Source: Dactylosporangium sp. AC04546 (lineage in GTDB: Bacteria > Actinomycetota > Actinomycetes > Mycobacteriales > Micromonosporaceae). From it: 20,339 bases of DNA. The translations under genes and the position numbers were made by a program. The DNA lies in assembly GCF_022095675.1 (NCBI RefSeq), contig NZ_JAHYSG010000166.1, forward strand, positions 1 through 20,339, read 5' to 3'. The notes beneath the pieces were generated by a model. That model was not told the DNA's origin and did no database searches. It saw nothing but the letters and a program-made list of their open reading frames with translations. The first letter of the stretch is position 1. Each line of letters begins with the position of its first letter. Positions 14,803 through 20,339 of the stretch are shown one piece after another.

Positions 14803-16007
14803 TGCACGTCATCGTCGTCGACCTCGGCTTCGGGGACTGCGGCAAGGGCACCGTCGTCGACTGGCTGTGCGCCACGCGCGACGTCCACACCGTCGTGCGG
14901 TTCAACGGCGGTGCCCAGGCGGCCCACACGGTGGTGCTCGCCGACGGCCGCAAGCACACGTTCGCCCAGTTCGGGTCGGGCACGCTGCGGGGCGTGCGCA
15001 CGCACCTGTCCCGCTTCACCGTCGTCGACCCGCTCGCGCTGGTCACGGAGGCCGAGCACCTGACCGCGCTCGGCGTGACGGGCGTGTGGCGCCTGCTCAC
15101 GGTCGACCGGTCGGCGCTGATCGCGACGCCGTACCACCGCGAGGCCAACCGGGCCAAGGAACGCGCCCGGGGCGCCGGAAGGCACGGATCGTGCGGAATG
15201 GGTGTCGGGGAGTCCATGTCGTACCGCGAGCACCACGCGGACGACGCGCCCACCGTCGGCGACTGTCTCGACCCGCCGACGCTGCGGCGCAAGCTCGCCC
15301 TGCTGCGCGACCGCCTCGGCGTGGGCGGGCCGCCGGTCGACGACTGCGTGCGGGCCTACGAGGGGTTCGCGGCGACGGTCCCGATCGTCGAGGGCATGCG
15401 CTTCGACGACGGCCCCTGCGTGTTCGAGGGGGCTCAAGGTGTACTGCTGGACGAGTGGCACGGCTTCCACCCGTACACCACCTGGAGCACGACGACCTTC
15501 GCGAACGCCCTCGACCTGCTCGGCGGCCGCCCGGCGTACCGGCTCGGCGTGCTGCGGACGATCACCACACGGCACGGGGCCGGGCCGCTCGTCACCGAGG
15601 ACCCGGCGCTCGGGATCACCGACCCGAACAACCCGGCCAACCCGTGGCAGGGCGCGTTCCGGGTCGGGCACTTCGACGCCGTCGCCCACCGCTACGCGCT
15701 CGACGTGGCGGGCGGGGTCGACGGGCTGGCCCTCACGCACCTCGACCTGCCCGTCGACCGGATGTGCACGAGCTACGGCGGGGTGACGCTGCGGCCCGGC
15801 CCGCCCGGCGACCTCGCGCGGCAGTCGCTCGTCACGCAGTCACTCGCCCGGGCGGAGCCGCGGTACACCAGCGTCACCGACTGGAAGCAGGCCGTGGAGG
15901 ACACGCTCGGCGCGCCGGTCGTGGTGCAGTCGTGGGGCCCGACGGCTGAGGACAAGACGACCCTGCACCTCAGCCGCACCACAGCCGCACCTCAGCCCGT
16001 CGTGTGA
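14802..16007 (+). CDS. Divergent adenylosuccinate-synthetase-like ligase
   Basis: A 401-residue PurA-fold protein. It retains the GTP-binding P-loop as GDCGKG (11-16, canonical GDEGKG) with the catalytic Asp12, the FNGGAQAAHT segment with His42 matching the catalytic histidine of the GGHNAGHT motif, FEGAQGVLLD, and TTRHGAGPLVTED. PurA joins aspartate to IMP with GTP. Differences argue for a paralogue rather than the housekeeping enzyme: about 25 residues shorter than usual, GDCGKGT for GDEGKGK, AQAAH for HNAGH, HGSCGMGVGES for the IGTTGRGIGP loop, and EWHGFHPYTT for the DIDHGTYPYVT loop. The aspartate- and nucleotide-binding surfaces may therefore accept other substrates (inference). Last gene of the operon, overlapping the VWA stop by 1 bp. 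Substrate unknown; a modified nucleotide or a signalling molecule is possible. Confidence 0.85.
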   Translation: MHVIVVDLGFGDCGKGTVVDWLCATRDVHTVVRFNGGAQAAHTVVLADGRKHTFAQFGSGTLRGVRTHLSRFTVVDPLALVTEAEHLTALGVTGVWRLLTVDRSALIATPYHREANRAKERARGAGRHGSCGMGVGESMSYREHHADDAPTVGDCLDPPTLRRKLALLRDRLGVGGPPVDDCVRAYEGFAATVPIVEGMRFDDGPCVFEGAQGVLLDEWHGFHPYTTWSTTTFANALDLLGGRPAYRLGVLRTITTRHGAGPLVTEDPALGITDPNNPANPWQGAFRVGHFDAVAHRYALDVAGGVDGLALTHLDLPVDRMCTSYGGVTLRPGPPGDLARQSLVTQSLARAEPRYTSVTDWKQAVEDTLGAPVVVQSWGPTAEDKTTLHLSRTTAAPQPVV

Positions 16008-16039
16008 GGCTGGGCCCCCTCCTCGGAAGGGACCTGGTC

Positions 16040-16396
16040 ATGGGACTGACACGCGACGCGTTCACCGCGCTCACCGTGGCGACGGCGGCCGGCCTGGCGT
16101 TCGGCGGCGTGCTCGGCACCGTTGCGCCCACGCCGGCCGACGCGTCCGGGTCGGCCGCGGCGCCGGCGGTCCGGGTGACCAGCGTCGACGTGCTGGGCAG
16201 CGACCGGCTGGAGGTCACGCTCCACTTCACCGGCCGCGCGGTGGTGCCGTTCACGGTGACCGCCGACGGGGTGGCGTTGCCGCGGCGCTCGGGCGACCGG
16301 GTCGAGGGCCGCTCCGAGACGCTGGACTTCGACGCCCCGCCGCCAGACGCGGCGCTGGTCGTCGTCCTGCCCGACGGCTCCTCGGTGCGGCCCTAG
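16040..16396 (+). CDS. Small secreted protein of unknown function
   Basis: A 118-residue product with an export signal: a short Arg-containing N-terminus (MGLTRDAF), a hydrophobic stretch (residues about 8-29) and a probable signal peptidase I site after Ala35 (ADA). The mature 83 residues look beta-rich, like a small Ig-type domain (VRVTSVDVLGSDRLEVTLHF, then VPFTVTADGVALP); no family recognised. I chose the ATG at 16040 because GGAAGGGA (16025-16032) lies 7 nt upstream; an in-frame GTG at 16004 would overlap the ligase stop. It begins 32 bp after the PurA-like gene and may be co-transcribed. It converges on the DEAD-box gene with a 43-bp gap. Confidence 0.65.
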   Translation: MGLTRDAFTALTVATAAGLAFGGVLGTVAPTPADASGSAAAPAVRVTSVDVLGSDRLEVTLHFTGRAVVPFTVTADGVALPRRSGDRVEGRSETLDFDAPPPDAALVVVLPDGSSVRP

Positions 16397-16439
16397 CAGG
16401 CTTGTTGCACAACCGGCCCGCCGCGGCCCGGCCTCCGCT

Positions 16440-18164
16440 CTAGGGGCGCGGGCGCTCGCGGCGGACCACCGGGCGGCGGCCCTTGAGGGTCGTGCGGCGC
16501 AGCGTGTCGATCACCTCGTCGACGGCCTGGTCCGGCACCTCGACCAGCGCGAACCGGTCGGCGATCTCGATCGCGCCGATGTCGCGGCCGGTCAGGCTCG
16601 ACTCGCCGGTGATCGCGCCCACCAGGTCCTGCGGGCGGATCCCGGCGCTGCGGCCGGCCCCGACGAACAGCCTGGTCATCCCGCCCGGCGGGAGGCGCCG
16701 CTCGCGGCCCCGGGCGCCGCGGGCGTCGGCGTCGCGGACGCTGACCCGCCGGCCGGGCCGCTCGCCGGGCCGCTCGCCCTCGCGCTCGCGCGGCGCCCGG
16801 AGGGTGATCTCGGGGATCTCCTCCTCGTCGCCGTCACCGGTGCTGCCCGACTCGTGCGCCAGCTTCACCGCGGCGAGCGCGATCTCCATCAGGTCGAACT
16901 CGTCCGTGAGCGTCTCCACGACCACCCGGAAGCGCTCCAGGTCGCGGTCGGCGATGAGGCTCTCGTGCAGGGCCGCGCGGGTCAGCTCCAGGCGCCGGGC
17001 CCGCAGGTCGGCGACGGTCGGCACCTTCTCGATCGCGATCCGCTGCTTGGTGACCCGCTCGATGGTCTTGAGCATCCGGTGCTCGCGCGGCTCGGCCAGG
17101 GTGATGGCGACACCCTCGCGGCCGGCCCGGCCGACCCGGCCGATGCGGTGCACGTACGACTCCGGGGCCGACGGCACGTCGTAGTTGACCACGTGGGTCA
17201 GGTGCTCGACGTCCAGCCCGCGGGCGGCGACATCGGTCGCGACCAGCAGGTCAGCGGTGCCGTTGCGCAGCCGGGCCATCACCCGGTCGCGCTGCTCCTG
17301 GCCCATGCCGCCGTGGAGGGCCTCCGCACGGTACCCCCGGCCGTTCAGCGTCTCGGTGAGCTGGTCGACCTCGTCGCGCGTGCGGCAGAACACGATCGCC
17401 GCGCCCGGCGCCTCGACGTCGAGGACGCGCCCCAGGGCCGCCGGCTTGTGCGCGCGGGACACCACGTACGCGACCTGGCGGACCAGCGGCGCCTCACCCG
17501 CGGGGGTGGGCTCGCGGCCGATCTGGATCCGGATCGGGTCGGTCAGGTGGCTGCGGGCCAGGCCCTCGATCCGGGGCGGCATGGTCGCGGAGAACAGCAC
17601 CGTCTGCCGGTCCTCCGGGGTCTCCTGCAGGATCGCCTCGATGTCCTCGGCGAAGCCCATGTCGAGCATCTCGTCGGCCTCGTCGAGCACCACGACGTGC
17701 AGGTCGTGCAGGCGCATCGTGCCCCGGCCGATGTGGTCCAGCGCCCGGCCCGGGGTGGCGACCACCACGTCGACGCCCTGCTCCAGCGCCCGCAGCTGCC
17801 GGCCGATCGGCTGGCCGCCGTAGATGGGCACGACGCGGGTGCCGATCTCCCTGCCGTACCGATGAATCGCCTCCGACACCTGGACCGCCAGCTCCCGGGT
17901 GGGCACCAGCACCAGCGCCGACGGGTTGTCACCCCCGGGTGCGGGCATGTTCTGCAGCAGCGGCAGGGCGAACGCGGCGGTCTTGCCCGTGCCGGTCGCC
18001 GCCTGGCCGAGCAGGTCGCGCCCGGCGAGCATGGGTGGGATCGCCTCGCGCTGGATGGGCGTGGGTTCCTCGTAGCCGAGCCCGGTCAGGGCCTTGAGCA
18101 GCTCGTCGCGCAGGCCGAGGTCCGCGAAGCCGGTGGTGTCCTCGTCGTTCATGCTCGCGGTCAC
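16440..18164 (-). CDS. DEAD-box RNA helicase, DeaD/CsdA type with DbpA-like C-terminal domain
   Basis: A 574-residue ATP-dependent RNA helicase. All motifs are intact: Q motif (Phe13 to Gln38), Walker A AATGTGKT (55-62), PTRELA (88-93), TPGR (137-140), DEAD (161-164), SAT (192-194), and motif VI HRIGRVGR (339-346). A charged Arg/Glu/Gly linker (about 440-495) leads to a DbpA-type RNA-binding domain (496-574: MTRLFVGAGR, LVGAITGESSLTG, FALVEVP) and a basic tail. Such enzymes unwind structured RNA in ribosome assembly, cold adaptation and mRNA turnover. The GTG start at 18164 is preferred because AGGAG lies 7 nt upstream; an in-frame ATG at 18152 is the alternative. It is divergent from the membrane protein gene across only 57 bp. 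Whether it is the genome's main DeaD paralogue cannot be told here. Confidence 0.93.
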   Translation of the reverse strand: MTASMNDEDTTGFADLGLRDELLKALTGLGYEEPTPIQREAIPPMLAGRDLLGQAATGTGKTAAFALPLLQNMPAPGGDNPSALVLVPTRELAVQVSEAIHRYGREIGTRVVPIYGGQPIGRQLRALEQGVDVVVATPGRALDHIGRGTMRLHDLHVVVLDEADEMLDMGFAEDIEAILQETPEDRQTVLFSATMPPRIEGLARSHLTDPIRIQIGREPTPAGEAPLVRQVAYVVSRAHKPAALGRVLDVEAPGAAIVFCRTRDEVDQLTETLNGRGYRAEALHGGMGQEQRDRVMARLRNGTADLLVATDVAARGLDVEHLTHVVNYDVPSAPESYVHRIGRVGRAGREGVAITLAEPREHRMLKTIERVTKQRIAIEKVPTVADLRARRLELTRAALHESLIADRDLERFRVVVETLTDEFDLMEIALAAVKLAHESGSTGDGDEEEIPEITLRAPREREGERPGERPGRRVSVRDADARGARGRERRLPPGGMTRLFVGAGRSAGIRPQDLVGAITGESSLTGRDIGAIEIADRFALVEVPDQAVDEVIDTLRRTTLKGRRPVVRRERPRP

Positions 18165-18185
18165 GGCGGTGCTCCTCAGTCGGCG

Positions 18186-18194
18186 ATTTTACTA
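18186..18194 (-). promoter_or_regulatory. Candidate -10 region of the DEAD-box gene
   Basis: The minus strand reads TAGTAAAAT here, an isolated AT-rich pocket within the 57-bp divergent intergenic region. TAAAAT (18191-18186) would give a transcript start near 18179 and a leader of about 15 nt including the AGGAG site. No convincing -35 is visible. On the other strand the same pocket offers TACTAA for the membrane protein gene. Confidence 0.35.
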
Positions 18195-18221
18195 AGCATC
18201 CCAGGCGGGCAGTTCCCACCA

Positions 18222-19367
18222 ATGGCGTGGTCGGTCTCTGTGATCTGCGACTGGTACAACGAGCAGATCATCGCGGCGGGCAAGCAGCCGCTGCTGTTGC
18301 TGCTCGCCGGCCTCGTGGGCGGGTTCGCAGCGATCCGCACGAGCACCCGGTTGATCCGGGCACAGGTGAAGTGGTGGCCCGGCAACCTTACGGCGGGCGG
18401 CGTTCACTTGCATCATGAGTTCTTCGGTGTACTGCTGATGCTCGTCACCGGAGTGCTGTCGTTCGCCGGCTTTCCGTTCCGCGACGCCCTCGCCCTCGGG
18501 TTCGGCGTCGGCGCCGGCCTGGTCCTCGACGAGTACGCACTGTTGCTGCACCTGCGCGACGTGTACTGGACGCGGGAGGGCCGCACCTCGATCGACGCCG
18601 TGATCGCGGCCGCGGTCGTGACGGCCATGCTCGTGGTCAGCACCGTGCCGTTCGGGCTCGACAACGTGGAGCGGCGCGAGGCGACGACCCGGTGGACGGT
18701 GGTCGCCGGCGTCTGCCTGAACCTCGCCCTGACCGTCATCACCGCGCTGAAGGGGAAGCCGTGGCTGGCGCTGCTGAGCGTGGCGACGCCGTTCGCGGGG
18801 GTGATCGGGGCCCTGCGCCTGGCCACGCCGTCGAGTCCGTGGGCGCGGCGGCGGTACGGTGAGCGGCAGCTGGCGCGGGCTTCGGCGCGGGCGGCGGTGT
18901 GGTCGCGGCGGAAGGACCGGCTGATCACTATGCTGGGCGGGGTGCCGTCCCCTTCCTCGCACGAAGACTGGTCCGCGCAGCGGGCGCGGGCGATCGCGCA
19001 CCACGGCGCCGCCCTCGAACAGCGGCGGTCGGCCGAGGCCGCCGAGGCCACGGCGCAGATCGCCGCCTTCGTCACCGAGGCGCGCGAGGCCGGCCTGCCG
19101 GCGGAGCCGCTGAAGGCCCGTTCGTACGGCGGGCGTACCTACCGCACGCGGCTGCGCGGCTGGTACCTGAACCCGGCGCACACCATCGCCGTCGGCGAAG
19201 ACGGCCGGTACTACTCGCTGCTCGTCCCCACCTCGGCCACCGGCTGGCTCACGGGCGTCACGGTCGAGCCGCAGCCACCCCGCCTGATCGTCGGCGAGGG
19301 CGCCCGCGACGGCGAGTCGATCCCGCTCGCCACGCTGCTGCAGCGCCGCCTATCCGGGAAGCCGTAG
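18222..19367 (+). CDS. Six-helix membrane protein with HLHHE motif fused to a soluble C-terminal domain
   Basis: A 381-residue protein in two parts. Residues 1-205 hold about six hydrophobic helices (roughly 22-39, 64-84, 86-110, 126-147, 155-178, 181-203) with conserved-looking polar motifs near or inside them: WWPGNLTAGGVHLHHEFFG (His62, His64, His65, Glu66) and LDEYALLLHL (Asp103, Glu104, His110), which could form an intramembrane metal or catalytic site (inference). Residues about 245-381 are soluble: a coiled-coil-like Ala/Arg/Glu helix and then a beta-rich domain (YRTRLRGWYLNPAHTIAVGEDGRYYSLLVP). I recall both halves as actinobacterial proteins of unknown function. No stop or frameshift separates them. 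The ATG at 18222 has no strong ribosome site. The gene ends inside the convergent KptA gene (18-bp overlap). Confidence 0.75.
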   Translation: MAWSVSVICDWYNEQIIAAGKQPLLLLLAGLVGGFAAIRTSTRLIRAQVKWWPGNLTAGGVHLHHEFFGVLLMLVTGVLSFAGFPFRDALALGFGVGAGLVLDEYALLLHLRDVYWTREGRTSIDAVIAAAVVTAMLVVSTVPFGLDNVERREATTRWTVVAGVCLNLALTVITALKGKPWLALLSVATPFAGVIGALRLATPSSPWARRRYGERQLARASARAAVWSRRKDRLITMLGGVPSPSSHEDWSAQRARAIAHHGAALEQRRSAEAAEATAQIAAFVTEAREAGLPAEPLKARSYGGRTYRTRLRGWYLNPAHTIAVGEDGRYYSLLVPTSATGWLTGVTVEPQPPRLIVGEGARDGESIPLATLLQRRLSGKP

Positions 19368-19895
19368 GAACTCCGGCGGGACCTCGTCGGTGAGCCACAC
19401 CCCGTTGTCGGACCGGAAGAACGTGTGGCCGTCGCGCCCCATCTGCCCGGCGAGCACCGTGAAGATCACGATCGCCCCGCCACGCCGCATGCCGACCCGC
19501 CGCGCGGTCTCGGTATCGGGCGAGAGATGCACGTGGTGCCGCCCGCCCCGGTTGAGCCCGGTGGCGAGAATCGACTCGCGGACGCCCGCGCTCGTACCGT
19601 GGAACAGCACCTCCGGCGGCTCCGCCACCTGCAGCCCGAGCTCGACGGGCACGGAGTGGCCCTGGCTGGCCCGGATGCGCTCCACCCCGTCGTCGCCCAG
19701 GACCACGGCGAAGCGCTGCTTGTCGTTTCCGGCCACGACGGCGTCGAGCGTGTCCCGGTCGAGCCCCATGGCGGCGAGGAACTCGGGCACCGGCACCCAA
19801 CCGGCCTCGTCGAGGGTGAGCCCGACCCGCGCGGGGTCGTGGCGGAGGACTTTCGACATCCGCTTGCTCACTTTGACCATCTGATCTCTGTCCAT
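19350..19895 (-). CDS. kptA: RNA 2'-phosphotransferase, KptA/Tpt1 family
   Basis: A 181-residue enzyme that transfers an RNA 2'-phosphate to NAD+, giving ADP-ribose 1'',2''-cyclic phosphate, nicotinamide and 2'-OH RNA. Family signatures are present in order: SKVLRHDPARVGLTLDEAGW (14-33), RASQGHSV (75-82), LFHGTS (97-102), GGRHHVHLS (117-125) and RDGHTFFRSDNGVWLT (154-169). In fungi it finishes tRNA splicing; its purpose in most bacteria is unclear, since no 2'-phosphate-forming ligase is usually present. None is seen here. The start at 19895 follows GAGGAG and GGGGGTG; a GTG at 19925 and an ATG at 19880 are in-frame alternatives. The last 18 bp overlap the convergent membrane protein gene, leaving no room for a terminator between them. 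Confidence 0.92.
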   Translation of the reverse strand: MDRDQMVKVSKRMSKVLRHDPARVGLTLDEAGWVPVPEFLAAMGLDRDTLDAVVAGNDKQRFAVVLGDDGVERIRASQGHSVPVELGLQVAEPPEVLFHGTSAGVRESILATGLNRGGRHHVHLSPDTETARRVGMRRGGAIVIFTVLAGQMGRDGHTFFRSDNGVWLTDEVPPEFLRLPG

Positions 19896-19925
19896 ATCAC
19901 CCCCATTCTCCTCACTGCTGTCCAC

Positions 19926-20015
19926 CGATTTCGCGGCTCGCTGGTCTTCGCGTTGCCCGCCCTCCGGGCTGCCGCGCTCGCTCTTGGGGTCGCTGCCCGA
20001 GCGGCCTTCCGACCT
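19926..20015. other. Intergenic region between TetR-type gene and kptA
   Basis: Ninety bases with no credible gene. It contains an imperfect inverted pair CGCTCG (19976-19981) / CGAGCG (about 19998-20003), possibly part of a terminator for the TetR-family gene, and must hold any kptA promoter. I see no clear -10/-35. Confidence 0.4.
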
Positions 20016-20339
20016 TCAGCCGGTCGCCTCCCGGGGCCGGAGGCCGTCAAAGATCACCCGAGCGGCCCGGCTGCCGGCCCCCGCGTACTCCATCGCCCGC
20101 GAGGCCCCGACCAACACCGCGATGACCTCGCCGGCACCCACGTCGGGCCGCACGGCCCCGGCGTCCTGCGCCCGAGCGAGCAGCACCTCGACGGCCGCCC
20201 AGAGCTCCCGCCCGACCTCCGCGACGGCGCTCTCCACGTCGACCCCGGCCCCCGCCAGCGCCCCGGCGAACGCGTTCTTCGTCGCGCTCTGCCCGACGAC
20301 CAACTCCAGGAACCCGAAGAACGCCTCCCCCGGCTCCCC
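20016..20339 (-). CDS. TetR/AcrR family regulator, C-terminal part only (5' end missing)
   Basis: An open minus-strand frame running in from the window edge to a TGA at 20016: 107 residues of a C-terminal ligand-binding domain. Recognisable features are PGEAFFGFLELVVGQSATKN (the first visible helix), LAGAGVDVESAV, LWAAVEVLLARAQDAGAVRPDVGAGEVIAVLVGASRA and the final RAARVIFDGLRP, a pattern typical of actinobacterial TetR proteins with an SbtR-like C-terminal domain. The helix-turn-helix lies outside the window, as does any start codon. An in-frame TTG at 20303 is internal, because the protein pattern continues upstream of it. Ligand and target unknown. Confidence 0.8.
   Translation of the reverse strand, partial: GEPGEAFFGFLELVVGQSATKNAFAGALAGAGVDVESAVAEVGRELWAAVEVLLARAQDAGAVRPDVGAGEVIAVLVGASRAMEYAGAGSRAARVIFDGLRPREATG

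Noticed and set aside
14802..16007. Phage-type PurZ for 2-aminoadenine synthesis
   Set aside because: The catalytic Asp that PurZ-type enzymes are thought to replace is present, and no phage genes, dATPase or special DNA polymerase is nearby.
16397..16439. Bidirectional terminator between the secreted protein and the DEAD-box gene
   Set aside because: Only 4-bp arms (TTGT/ACAA, GGCC/GGCC) are visible and no T-run, so I could not support a terminator call.
18186..18216. SigR/SigH-like promoter (GGAAC ... GTA) upstream of the DEAD-box gene
   Set aside because: The -10 side does not match GTT and the -35 is only partial; the TAAAAT pocket is a simpler explanation.
1..20339. CRISPR arrays, tRNA or rRNA genes, transposons, attachment sites
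   Set aside because: No repeat-spacer pattern, cloverleaf-like sequence, transposase motif or flanking direct repeats were found.

Overview
The window is very GC-rich (well above 70% by eye), with G/C at nearly every third codon position, frequent GTG starts, 1-4 bp gene overlaps and a SARP-type regulator. This points to a filamentous actinobacterium, most likely of the Micromonosporaceae kind (Actinoplanes, Micromonospora, Dactylosporangium); that placement is inference. I see no rRNA, tRNA, CRISPR array, transposase or phage gene.

Layout. (1) Positions 1-9268, minus strand: a tight five-gene operon in the order DUF4132 protein, MoxR-type AAA+ ATPase, DUF5682 protein, VWA protein, SWIM zinc-finger protein (3' end cut by the window edge). 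Family content and order match the uncharacterised Escherichia coli set yehI-yehL-yehM-yehP-yehQ. In the leader region is an apparently perfect match to the actinobacterial RecA-NDp (PafBC-type) DNA-damage promoter, TTGTCRGTG-N8-TAnnnT. (2) 9519-9884, plus: a divergent MmcQ/YjbR family gene with a weaker copy of the same motif placed so that its mRNA would be leaderless. (3) 9898-10029, minus: a 43-residue putative membrane peptide. (4) 10120-11964, plus: a SARP-type regulator (wHTH + BTAD) fused to a P-loop ATPase domain, preceded by four CRCCTGW heptamers on an 11/11/10 bp pitch and followed by an 18-bp perfect hairpin.

(5) 12137-16007, plus: a compact operon of an NrtR-type Nudix/winged-helix regulator, a J-domain/kinase-like protein that seems to lack the catalytic aspartate, a VWA protein with an intact MIDAS, and a divergent adenylosuccinate-synthetase-like ligase. 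The first two genes overlap by 4 bp, a 24-bp gap precedes the third, and the last two overlap by 1 bp. This is the best candidate for an undescribed system: a nucleotide-sensing regulator controlling a chaperone-like/pseudokinase adaptor, a VWA scaffold and a purine-nucleotide ligase. A small secreted protein follows (16040-16396).

(6) 16440-18164, minus: a DEAD-box RNA helicase of the DeaD/CsdA type with a C-terminal DbpA-like RNA-binding domain. (7) 18222-19367, plus: a six-helix membrane protein with an HLHHE motif joined to a soluble C-terminal domain. (8) 19350-19895, minus: KptA/Tpt1 RNA 2'-phosphotransferase, overlapping the previous gene tail to tail. (9) 20016-20339, minus: the C-terminal part of a TetR-family regulator, cut by the window edge.

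Two MIDAS-type VWA proteins in separate operons, plus several factors tied to nucleotides or NAD (NrtR-like, PurA-like, KptA) and DNA-damage-type promoters, give the region a stress-response flavour. A functional link between the two operons is only a hypothesis.
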